Part shown: positions 57,464-64,000 of the stretch, in pieces
Layout of the letters: the number at the start of each line of letters is the position of its first letter
Position numbering within the stretch: position 1 is the stretch's first letter
Source of the DNA: Actinoplanes utahensis
Lineage (GTDB): Bacteria > Actinomycetota > Actinomycetes > Mycobacteriales > Micromonosporaceae
Assembly: GCF_016862455.1 (NCBI RefSeq)
Contig: NZ_BOMZ01000090.1
Location: 62,001-126,000 of the forward strand
Direction: 5' to 3'
DNA: 64,000 nucleotides
Notes under the pieces: generated by a model
What the model saw: the letters and a program-made list of their open reading frames with translations, nothing else
What the model was told of the DNA's origin: nothing
Databases searched by the model: none
Position numbers and translations under genes: made by a program

Positions 57464-58324
57464 TCAGCAATCGGACGCTGCCTCTCCCTGCTGATCGAGC
57501 GGCTCGCCGGTTCTTCTGTTGCGTCTCGCCCGGAGCAGCAGGGCCGTCGTGGCGGTCAGCGCGAACGCTGCGGCGATCCAGCCGGGGCCGATGGCGTCGA
57601 GGCGGGTCGAGAGGTGGCCGGGCAGTTCGGTGATCGTGTTCACGAGGGGATCGTCGGCGCTCTCGCCGGCGTTGACACGGAGTTCGTACCAGCCGTAGTA
57701 GACGACGTAGGCGCCGGCGAGCAGCAGCAGCGCGCCGCTGGCCCGGGAGACGTAGGGGAGCACCGCGCGGGTACGGCGTACCACGGTGTCCTGGGCCAGC
57801 GCGGCGAGCAGGGCGAGCAGGCCGACGACGAGACCCATGCCCACGCCGTACGCGAGGAAGGCACCCACCCCGGCGAGCACGTTTCCGCTGCCGGAGACCA
57901 GGCCGGTGACGGCCAGGAACGGGGCGATGGTGCAGGACAGCGATGCGACCGCGTACGAGGCGCCGTATCCGTACAGACCGAGCAGTGATCCGGTGGGGCC
58001 GCCGGCGGTGAGCCGGGGGACCGGCATCTGTAGTTCGCGTCCGGACAGCAGCCAGCCGCCGAGCAGGACCAGACCGGCGCCGATGACCACGGTGAGCCAC
58101 GGCAGGTGCTGCTGGATCGGGGCGGTCACCACCCCGATCAGCACACCCGCGACGCCGAAGACGGTGACGAAGCCGGCGGTCATGGCGGCGGACAGCCGCA
58201 GCGCGCGCAGGACCCCGTCGGGGCCGGACACCAACAGCAGCAGGAACGACGGGAGCAGCGCGAAGCCGCACGGGTTGAACGCGGCGAGCAGGCCGGCGGC
58301 GAGCGCGAAGGTGAGATCGTCCAT
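57464..58324 (-). CDS. CcdA-type thiol-disulfide transporter
   Basis: 286 residues with six to seven helices that carry reducing equivalents across the membrane. The redox cysteines are Cys19 (FNPCGF) and Cys131 (SLSCTI), as in CcdA/DsbD-beta. A longer extracytoplasmic loop and a C-terminal extra helix follow. Its ATG directly follows the TAG of the thioredoxin-like lipoprotein gene, so the two act together as a reduction path for extracytoplasmic thiols. Confidence 0.92.
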   Translation of the reverse strand: MDDLTFALAAGLLAAFNPCGFALLPSFLLLLVSGPDGVLRALRLSAAMTAGFVTVFGVAGVLIGVVTAPIQQHLPWLTVVIGAGLVLLGGWLLSGRELQMPVPRLTAGGPTGSLLGLYGYGASYAVASLSCTIAPFLAVTGLVSGSGNVLAGVGAFLAYGVGMGLVVGLLALLAALAQDTVVRRTRAVLPYVSRASGALLLLAGAYVVYYGWYELRVNAGESADDPLVNTITELPGHLSTRLDAIGPGWIAAAFALTATTALLLRARRNRRTGEPLDQQGEAASDC

Positions 58325-58906
58325 CTAAAGCAGGTGCTGTTCGATCAGCGTGGACAGTTCGTCCTCGTCGAGGGGCCCGGTCGCGGATTCGGTGCCGCCG
58401 TCCGGGGAGATGAACAGGTACGACGACTGGCTGGTGACCCGGAAGTGCTTGTAGAGGGCGCCGGTGGTGTCGTTGAGCTGCGGCAGCCCCGAGGTGCCGG
58501 TGCGGTCGACGAACTGTTTCATCTTCTCCGGGCTGGGGTCGAGGCCGGCGACGCCGACGACGGTGACGCGGTCGCGGTACTTCTCCGCGATCTTCGCGAC
58601 GGCCGGGCCCTCGGCCTGGCACTTGGGGCACCAGGGCGCCCAGAACCAGAAGACCACCGGCTTGCCGGTCAGGCTCGCGCCGTCGAACGCGGCGCCCTCC
58701 AGGGTCGTACCGGTGAAGCGAAGTGTGGCGGGAGTCTGCTGAGCCGGTGTCGTGGCGGCGGAGGAGGAGCCCGCCGGTGCCGCGCTGCCGGTGCCGGCCG
58801 TGGCCGTCGCCGGTGGGGGAGCGGGGGTGTCCGCCGGTTCGGTCGCGCGTCCGCAAGCTGCCAGAGCCAATGCCAGCGTGACCACCGACAGGGTGAGTCT
58901 CTTCAT
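58325..58906 (-). CDS. TlpA/ResA-type thioredoxin-like lipoprotein
   Basis: 193 residues. Lipobox LALAAC (Cys18) predicts a lipid anchor; residues 20-60 are a Pro/Ala/Thr-rich linker; the thioredoxin domain holds the active site WCPKC (Cys93, Cys96) in FWAPWCPKCQAEGP, and a cis-Pro-like region SQSSYLFISPDG without the usual TP. It would receive electrons from the CcdA partner and reduce extracytoplasmic disulfides, for example during cytochrome c or metalloprotein assembly. Confidence 0.92.
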   Translation of the reverse strand: MKRLTLSVVTLALALAACGRATEPADTPAPPPATATAGTGSAAPAGSSSAATTPAQQTPATLRFTGTTLEGAAFDGASLTGKPVVFWFWAPWCPKCQAEGPAVAKIAEKYRDRVTVVGVAGLDPSPEKMKQFVDRTGTSGLPQLNDTTGALYKHFRVTSQSSYLFISPDGGTESATGPLDEDELSTLIEQHLL

Positions 58907-59053
58907 GAGACCGACGGTAGATGGTCCGGGCGGCGCGGATTCTTACGAGTTGAGGAAGCCGGATCCCGACCGTGGTTGTCGTTAGCGCGCGGCCCCGGTG
59001 GACAGCGGATCAGCTTGACCTGACCGGCCGGTCTCGCCCGCTGCCGCGCGCTC

Positions 59054-59403
59054 TCAGTTGGTCTGCGGGACCAGCATGAATGCGTTGCCGTACATCCGTC
59101 GCTCATCCAGCCAGCACTCGCCGCGGCAACGCCAGCCGACGATCACGCTGCTGTCGTTGATCGACGTCGCACCACCGAGCGTGACGCCTGGCGGCAGGTT
59201 GTCGACCAAGGGCTGCGGTTCAGGCGTACCAGATGCAGGGCCTCGAACCCGTCGAACCGCTCCCGCAGTGCCCGCAGCATGGCGGGACGTTCTGCCGGCA
59301 TCGCGTCCACGTCGCCGGGCTCCACGGTGAACCGGGCTCCATCGCCGTCATGGTCGACTCCTTCCATCACCGGACGATCCGGTGACAGCAGATGAGAGAT
59401 CAT
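59054..59403 (-). pseudogene. Frameshifted hypothetical protein
   Basis: Two frames together give MISHLLSPDRPVMEGVDHDG, ALRERFDGFEALHLVRLN, then after a shift near 59215-59225 PQPLVDNLPPGVTLGGATSI, NDSSVIVGWRCRGECWLDER and RMYGNAFMLVPQTN with TGA at 59054-59056. The two parts look like one protein of about 115 residues. A sequencing error could also explain it. Function unknown. Confidence 0.5.
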
Positions 59404-59411
59404 CGGGCGGC

Positions 59412-59530
59412 CTACTGTGACATGCCGCGAAGGTGACCCCGCCCGGGTTGGTGCGGGTGCTGGGCGACTGCACCTTCACATGACCCTCGTCGTCCCGCTC
59501 GATCCGGCCCTTGAGCGGCTCGCTGCGAAC
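59412..59530 (-). pseudogene. Possible thioredoxin-reductase relic
   Basis: Minus-strand reading gives EPLKGRIERDDEGHVKVQSP then STRTNPGGVTFAA, resembling the segment before the second FAD-binding GVFAAGDV in TrxB-like flavoproteins, but GD is replaced by CH and the rest is missing. It lies just downstream of the ArsR gene; many ars operons carry such a reductase. Weak evidence. Confidence 0.32.
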
Positions 59531-59597
59531 CGGTATGCGGGGCCCGCCGCCTCGCGGTGAGGCTGAGACGCGGCCGTGGCCGGACGGATGGCGGTGG

Positions 59598-59963
59598 TCA
59601 GTCGTTGGGGGTCAGCAGGGTGGCGAGTTGCCGCATCAGGGCGGGGCGGGGCCGGTAGTAGACCCAGCTCGCTCGCCGCTCGGCGTCGACCAGGCCGGCT
59701 TCGCGCAGGGTCTTGAGGTGATGCGAGATGGTCGAGCTGGACACCTCGAACGCCGGCGTCAGATCGCAGACGCACACCTCGCCGTCGGGGGCGGACGCGA
59801 TCATCGACATCAGCTGCAGCCGCACCGGGTCGCCGAGCGCCTTGAACGCCGCCGACAGGTTCACCGCGGTGCCGGCGTCGATGCGCTGCTGCGCCAGCGG
59901 CGGGCAGCACGGTGCCTGATCTTCGACGGCGGGGGTGGAGGCGAGGGCGGATGGTTTCGACAT
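59598..59963 (-). CDS. ArsR-family metal(loid)-sensing repressor
   Basis: 121 residues with winged helix (about 35-105). Cysteines occur at 19-20 (APCCPPL) and at 64 and 66 in GEVCVCDL at the start of the recognition region, the position where E. coli ArsR binds As(III). This set suggests a thiol-based arsenite or heavy-metal sensor. Divergent from the Cys-Cys protein, flavoprotein and MFS operon with ATCGAA repeats between. Likely represses both directions. Confidence 0.92.
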   Translation of the reverse strand: MSKPSALASTPAVEDQAPCCPPLAQQRIDAGTAVNLSAAFKALGDPVRLQLMSMIASAPDGEVCVCDLTPAFEVSSSTISHHLKTLREAGLVDAERRASWVYYRPRPALMRQLATLLTPND

Positions 59964-59972
59964 GAGTCGAGT

Positions 59973-60038
59973 TTGACAACTATCGAAGCGGCGTGCAACT
60001 CTTGGTTTCGATAACGATCGGATCCAGCATCCATCGAA
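59973..60038. promoter_or_regulatory. ArsR operator/promoter region
   Basis: ATCGAA at 59982-59987 and 60033-60038 and its complement TTCGAT at 60007-60012 form spaced inverted and direct repeats; TTGACA at 59973-59978 may be a -35. The arrangement lies in the 111-base gap between the ArsR start and the next gene and is the probable ArsR binding region. Confidence 0.5.
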
Positions 60039-60074
60039 ACAGTGCTGTGTTCGTCACGGATGAGGAGAACAGCG

Positions 60075-60290
60075 ATGAGCGCACCCGTACCCGCTCCCGG
60101 CCCTGCCCCTGTCGCGGCGCCCGCCGCCGACGGCTGTTGTGCCGGCTCCACAGCCACCCTCACCGCGCCGACGGCCGGGGACCCCAGCCCCTGTTGCGGC
60201 ACCAGCGCCGAGGCCACCGCCGAGAGCGCCTGCTGCGGCAGCGCCGCCAAGACCACCGCGATCGCCGACGGCCAGGGCTGCTGCGGCTGA
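60075..60290 (+). CDS. Small protein with four Cys-Cys pairs
   Basis: 71 residues: an Ala/Pro-rich start and four vicinal cysteine pairs at 21-22, 40-41, 53-54 and 69-70, mostly as CCG or CCA, separated by Ala/Thr/Gly-rich linkers. No other Cys and no membrane segment. GAGGAG lies six to seven bases before the ATG. It is first in an operon with a flavoprotein and a transporter, divergent from ArsR. Likely binds As(III) or another soft metal through paired thiols, as a chaperone or buffer. I recognise no named family. Confidence 0.78.
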   Translation: MSAPVPAPGPAPVAAPAADGCCAGSTATLTAPTAGDPSPCCGTSAEATAESACCGSAAKTTAIADGQGCCG

Positions 60291-60366
60291 CCACCTCCGA
60301 GCCGAGGCCCGGCCCCGGCCGGCTCTACCCGTCCACTCGTCGTCACGTCCGACAGGAGTCATCCGC

Positions 60367-61788
60367 GTGTCCAGCAACTTCCCCGAACTGCCCATCGCCG
60401 TGATCGGTGCCGGCCCGGTCGGTCTCGCCGCCGCCGCCCACCTGACCGAACGCGGCCTGCCCTTCGTGGTCCTGGAAGCCGGCGAGGGCCCGGCCGCCGC
60501 GGTCCGGCAGTGGGGCCACGTGCGGCTGTTCTCACCCTGGCGGTTCAACATCGATCCGGCCGCCGCCCGGCTGCTGACCGACGCCGGCTGGGTCCGCCCC
60601 GACGACGACAAACTACCCACCGGCGCCCAACTCGCCGCCGACTACCTGCAGCCCCTGGCGGACCTGCCCGCGATCAAGCCGCACATCCGCTACGGCGCCC
60701 GCGTGCAAGCGGTCACCCGGCTCGGCCTCGACCGGGTTCGCAGCCTCGGCCGCGAGCAGACCCCGTACCTGGTCCGGCTCGCCGACGGGGAGGACATCCT
60801 CGCCCAAGCAATCGTGGACGCCTCCGGCACGTGGGGCACCCCGAACGTGCTCGGTGCCTCCGGTATCCCCGCCCACGGCGAGACCACCGCGGCCACCTTC
60901 GTCGAGGCGGCGCTGCCGGACGTGCTCGGCCGTGACCGCGACCGGTTCGCCGGAAAACACGCCCTGGTCGTCGGCGCCGGGCACTCCGCCGCCAACACCC
61001 TGCTGGCCCTGGCCGAGCTTGCCGAGCAGGCACCGGGAACGGCGGTGACCTGGGCGATCCGGGCGACCAGCCCGGCGCGCACCTACGGCGGGGAGTCCGC
61101 CGACGCGCTGCCGGCCCGCGGCGCGCTCGGCTCCCGGCTTCGTGCACACGTCGAGAACGGCACCATCACCCTGATCACCGGCTTCTCCGTGCAGAGCGTC
61201 GTCGTCGACGGCGACCAGGTGAAGGTCTCCGACGGCGAGCAGTCGGTCACCGTGGACCGGATCGTGTCCGCGACCGGTTTCCGGCCCGACCACACGATCA
61301 CCGGCGAGCTCCGCCTCGACCTCGACCCGATTCTCGGCTCCACCCGGGCCCTCGCCCCGCTGATCGACCCGAACGAGCACTCCTGCGGCACCGTCCCGCC
61401 GCACGGCATCGACGAACTCACCCACCCCGAACCCGGCTACTTCGCCATCGGCGTCAAGAGCTACGGCCGGGCGCCGACATTCCTGCTCGCCACCGGCTAC
61501 GAGCAGGCCCGCTCCGTGGTCGCCGCCCTGGCCGGGGACTGGGACGCCGCCCGCGACGTGCAGCTCGATCTGCCCGAGACCGGCGTCTGCAACAGCAACC
61601 CGGTCGACGGTGACGACACCATCGCCGCCGGTGGCGGCTGCTGCGGCGCCCCGGCACCGGCTGCCGTCGCTGAGCCGGCCGGGCGGGGGCTCGCCACCGG
61701 GATCGCCGGCGGCCTGCTCACCGCCCCACTGAACCTGATCACCCTCGGCGACAAGCCCACCGAGGGCCAGACCGGATCCTGCTGCTGA
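60367..61788 (+). CDS. FAD/NAD(P)-dependent oxidoreductase with Cys-Cys tail (ArsO-like)
   Basis: 473 residues from GTG. Dinucleotide loops GAGPVGLAAAAHL (about residue 15) and GAGHSAANTL (about 203) are those of flavin monooxygenase-like proteins; SATGFRPD precedes the C-terminal third. After the conserved core, an added tail holds GGCCGAP (about 425) and ends QTGSCC, echoing the CC pairs of the preceding small protein. Actinobacterial ars operons carry such flavoproteins; an organoarsenical or arsenite oxidase/reductase role is inferred. AGGAG lies about nine bases before the GTG. Confidence 0.82.
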   Translation: MSSNFPELPIAVIGAGPVGLAAAAHLTERGLPFVVLEAGEGPAAAVRQWGHVRLFSPWRFNIDPAAARLLTDAGWVRPDDDKLPTGAQLAADYLQPLADLPAIKPHIRYGARVQAVTRLGLDRVRSLGREQTPYLVRLADGEDILAQAIVDASGTWGTPNVLGASGIPAHGETTAATFVEAALPDVLGRDRDRFAGKHALVVGAGHSAANTLLALAELAEQAPGTAVTWAIRATSPARTYGGESADALPARGALGSRLRAHVENGTITLITGFSVQSVVVDGDQVKVSDGEQSVTVDRIVSATGFRPDHTITGELRLDLDPILGSTRALAPLIDPNEHSCGTVPPHGIDELTHPEPGYFAIGVKSYGRAPTFLLATGYEQARSVVAALAGDWDAARDVQLDLPETGVCNSNPVDGDDTIAAGGGCCGAPAPAAVAEPAGRGLATGIAGGLLTAPLNLITLGDKPTEGQTGSCC

Positions 61789-61793
61789 CACCC

Positions 61794-63062
61794 ATGGGCG
61801 CCATGAACCCGCCGGCCACCAGTGGCCGGCGGGTGTTCCACGGCTGGTGGCTCGTCGCGACCTTCGCCGTGACCCAGACCATCGGGTACGGGACGCTCTA
61901 CTACGCCTTCGCCGTCCTGCTGCACCCGATCGTCGCCGACCTGCACACCACACCCGCAGCGGTGACCGGCGCGCTGACCATCGCGATCCTCGTGCAGGCG
62001 GGTATGTCCGTACCGGTCGGACGCCTGCTCGACCGGCACGGCGGCCGGGCCCTGATGACCGCCGGCGCCGCCCTCGGCGCCGGCATGCTCGCCGCCTGGT
62101 CGTACGTGACGACGGTCGGGCAGCTGTACCTGGTCTTCGCCGGGCTCGGTGTGGCGATGGCGATGGCCCTGTACGAGCCGGCCACCGCCGTCCTCGTCCC
62201 CTGGTTCGACGCCGCCCGCCGGCCCCGAGCGATCCTCGGCATGATCGTGGTCGCCGGGTTCGCCAGCACCGTCTTCATGCCCCTCACCGGCTGGCTCACC
62301 GACCGGCACGGCTGGCGTACCACCCTGCTCATGCTCGCCGCCCTCTACGCCGCGACGGCCGTACCGCTGCATCTGCTGGTCGTGCAGCGCGCACCGGCAC
62401 CCACCAGCACGGGCGGACGGGTCACGGACTCCCAGCGCCGCGACCGCAGGAGAGCCGCACTCCACGACCGCCGCTTCTGGTGGCTCGCCACCGCGTTCGT
62501 CGCCCACAGCGCCGCCATGGGCACCATGACCGTGCACCTCGTCGGCTTCCTGACCAGCCGCGGCCACCCGGCCACCTTCGCCGCCACCGTCGCCGGGCTC
62601 CTCGGTGTCCTGTCCGTCACCGGTCGGCTGCTGCTCACCGCCGCCGGGCGCCGGCTGCGCCTGCATCGGATCGTCGCCGCCATCTTCGCTGTGCAGGCCG
62701 CCGCCGCGTTCAGCCTGCCCACCGCCGCGAGCAGCCGCATCGGCGCGATCCTCGGCGTGACCGTGTTCGGGCTCGGTTTCGGCATCGCCAGCCTCGCCAC
62801 CCCGCAACTCCTCGCGGACCGGTACGGCACCACCGCCTATGCCGGCATCGCAGGCACCCTCGCCGCCCTCGTCACCCTCGCCAAAGCCGCCGCCCCACTC
62901 GCCGCAGCGGCACTGCTCACCGCACCCGGCGGCTACCGGACCGTCCTGCTCGCCATCGGATCCGCCGGCCTCATCGCCGTCACCGGCATCCTCGCCCGCG
63001 CCGACTCGCCCCGTCCCGCGGAGACCGGGTACGCGTCGCTCACCGGCGCCCGGCGCCCCTGA
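61794..63062 (+). CDS. MFS transporter of the ars-like operon
   Basis: 422 residues and about twelve helices; cytoplasmic loop with DRHGGRA between helices 2 and 3 (MFS motif A-like) and GWWLVATFAVTQTIGYGTLY at the start, typical of the monocarboxylate/oxalate-type MFS branch. It starts six bases after the flavoprotein stop, or at ATG 61803. Likely exports the product of the flavoprotein, for example an arsenical. ArsB, ACR3 or ArsC genes are not present intact here. Confidence 0.83.
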   Translation: MGAMNPPATSGRRVFHGWWLVATFAVTQTIGYGTLYYAFAVLLHPIVADLHTTPAAVTGALTIAILVQAGMSVPVGRLLDRHGGRALMTAGAALGAGMLAAWSYVTTVGQLYLVFAGLGVAMAMALYEPATAVLVPWFDAARRPRAILGMIVVAGFASTVFMPLTGWLTDRHGWRTTLLMLAALYAATAVPLHLLVVQRAPAPTSTGGRVTDSQRRDRRRAALHDRRFWWLATAFVAHSAAMGTMTVHLVGFLTSRGHPATFAATVAGLLGVLSVTGRLLLTAAGRRLRLHRIVAAIFAVQAAAAFSLPTAASSRIGAILGVTVFGLGFGIASLATPQLLADRYGTTAYAGIAGTLAALVTLAKAAAPLAAAALLTAPGGYRTVLLAIGSAGLIAVTGILARADSPRPAETGYASLTGARRP

Positions 63063-63074
63063 CACCCACCGAAC

Positions 63075-63335
63075 GAGCACCGGTTCACCGCGCCCGAGCA
63101 GCCACGCGGCAGGAACGCACATCCCGCACATGACCAGGCCATAGGCGAGCAGAGTCAGCAACACCGTCGGCGACGCCGCAGCTGCGAAGAACAACCCGAG
63201 AGTCAGATTCCGCACCCCGGTCGTCATCGCCACCGCCCGCCACCGCCCCGGCGTACCCAGCCAGCCGATCGACAGGAGCGACTCGCAGCCACCAGCACCG
63301 CGACCACAGCGACACCGATTGCGGCGAAAAGGTCG
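63075..63335 (-). pseudogene. Relic of a bile-acid:Na+ symporter/ACR3-like transporter
   Basis: Minus-strand reading gives LFAAIGVAVVAVLVAA, then after a shift SIGWLGTPGRWRAVAMTTGV, RNLTLGLFFAAAASPTVLLT and LLAYGLVMCGMCVPAAWLLG, the last helices of BASS-family proteins (AMTTAVRNLALALFFA-like). The N-terminal 200 or more residues and the proper stop are missing; the end runs under the MFS gene. A former arsenite exporter would suit the ars context, but other BASS substrates are possible. Confidence 0.6.
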
Positions 63336-63338
63336 GCG

Positions 63339-63494
63339 ATGGTGTCTCGGCAGGCGGTGGCCGGCGCTCACCTGCTCGTGGTCGTCCCGCAGGATCAGGT
63401 ACGCGAGTCGTTGGCCGAACGGCTGTCGGCGGCCGGTCATGCGGTCACCGCCGTGCCGACCGGCGCCGAGGCGATGGCACGGATACGCCTGTGA
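63339..63494 (+). CDS. Short receiver-like or hypothetical ORF
   Basis: 51 residues, MVSRQAVAGAHLLVVVPQDQ and VRESLAERLSAAGHAVTAVP then TGAEAMARIRL. It resembles the first strand-helix-strand of a response-regulator receiver (LLVVDPD-like) but lacks the acceptor Asp and the rest, so it is probably a fragment. No clear ribosome site. Confidence 0.35.
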   Translation: MVSRQAVAGAHLLVVVPQDQVRESLAERLSAAGHAVTAVPTGAEAMARIRL

Positions 63495-63503
63495 AGGGTC
63501 TGG

Positions 63504-64000
63504 TCATCCGGTGACGTTCTCGTCAGCGGACGGTTGGGGGCCGGCTGGCGGCTCACCGCCACGTGGCCCGGCGGGGGAGCCGGGAATGGCCTTTACGGGC
63601 GCATGGTGGCGCTGGTCGGCGGTGAACCGGGCCCACCGCTCCCGCAAGCGATCCAGGACGCCATCGCCGCGCAACAACGCAATGCCGAGCACGGCGGCCG
63701 CGGCACCGACCCCGGCCATCGCCACCCCGAACAGCACGCCGACGTCGTGCAGCCACGCCACCCCGAGCACGGCGAACGCGGCACCTCCCACGATCATCGC
63801 CATCCCGACCAGCACGCCACTGGCGCGCAGCCAGGCCACCCCGAGCACGGCGAGCGCGGTACCGAACACGATCCCCGCCACCCCGCTCAGCACGTCACCG
63901 TCGTGCAGCCATCCCACCCCGAGAACGGCGAGCGCGGCACCGATCCCGCCCAACGCCACCCCGAACAACACGTCACTGCCGCGCAGCACCGCCATCCCGA
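63504..64000 (-). CDS. Tandem-repeat membrane protein, N-terminus probably off the window
   Basis: At least 163 residues. Four repeats of about 26 residues, each of the form (D/G)VL(F/S/V)G(V/M)A...(A/F)AVLGVAWL(H/R), start near residues 8, 34, 60 and 86; each forms one or two hydrophobic helices. The C-terminal 55 residues are charged and Pro/Gly-rich (RERWARFTADQRHHAPVKAI). The ATG at 63995 lies in a residue stretch that itself fits the repeat, so the true start and more repeats may lie beyond 64000. Function unknown. Confidence 0.7.
   Translation of the reverse strand, partial: GMAVLRGSDVLFGVALGGIGAALAVLGVGWLHDGDVLSGVAGIVFGTALAVLGVAWLRASGVLVGMAMIVGGAAFAVLGVAWLHDVGVLFGVAMAGVGAAAAVLGIALLRGDGVLDRLRERWARFTADQRHHAPVKAIPGSPAGPRGGEPPAGPQPSADENVTG

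Noticed and set aside
61497..63440. 647-residue minus-strand frame
   Set aside because: Mostly antisense of the MFS gene; only the part right of 63075 has transporter-like sequence and is kept as a relic.
1..64000. tRNA, rRNA or prophage genes
   Set aside because: Looked for tRNA arms, rRNA stretches, integrases and phage structural genes; none seen.

Overview
The window is about 70% GC with strong third-position G/C bias, overlapping ATGA/GTGA start-stop junctions, large LuxR-type (LAL) regulators and PucR, XRE/MmyB and F420-type families. This points to a filamentous actinomycete, most plausibly Micromonosporaceae (Actinoplanes-like). That assignment is inference; no rRNA or tRNA gene is visible.

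Bases 1-9116 hold what I take to be a C7-cyclitol biosynthetic gene cluster. A left-going operon encodes a ValG-like GT-A glycosyltransferase, an MFS exporter, a 2-epi-5-epi-valiolone synthase closely resembling AcbC, and a Nudix hydrolase cut by the window edge. A right-going, fully overlapping operon encodes a ROK sugar kinase, an MDR dehydrogenase, an SDR dehydrogenase, a TIM-barrel epimerase and a HAD phosphatase, matching the acarbose acbM-L-N-O order. No aminotransferase or nucleotidyltransferase is present in the window, so the product is probably a non-nitrogenous cyclitol or glycosyl-cyclitol, unless missing genes lie to the left.

Bases 9245-15024 hold housekeeping and accessory enzymes (methyltransferase, amidase, Nudix, amidohydrolase) and a TetR regulator divergent from the amidohydrolase. 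Bases 15078-25501 hold two giant LAL regulators flanking three alpha/beta hydrolases of one set, a metallo-beta-lactamase-fold protein and strong hairpins. Bases 25535-35239 are a mosaic: a broken response regulator, an ArsP-family permease / TIGR03943 / beta-propeller operon, a stand-alone ATP-dependent DNA ligase, a decayed insertion element, an AAA-ATPase/TPR-membrane pair and a truncated aeRF1-type gene.

Bases 35474-43921 are a signalling island: a hybrid histidine kinase, a GAF-SpoIIE phosphatase, two multi-sensor histidine kinases and a receiver that has lost its phospho-acceptor Asp. Bases 44284-56085 contain regulators, decayed genes, an ABC exporter operon with its own 60-residue XRE regulator, a divergent NhaA antiporter sharing an inverted 26-base leader element at identical spacing, and a second ABC exporter with a PucR regulator. 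Bases 56362-64000 contain a TetR/YciI pair, a CcdA-TlpA thiol-redox pair, and an arsenic-type locus (ArsR, a small protein with four Cys-Cys pairs, a flavoprotein with Cys-Cys tails, an MFS transporter). The window ends inside a tandem-repeat membrane protein.

At least ten gene relics were recognised, concentrated between 25.5 and 63.3 kb, suggesting a fast-turnover accessory part of the chromosome. The most interesting items are the cyclitol cluster, the paired leader element between nhaA and the ABC operon, and the Cys-Cys protein of the ars-like locus.
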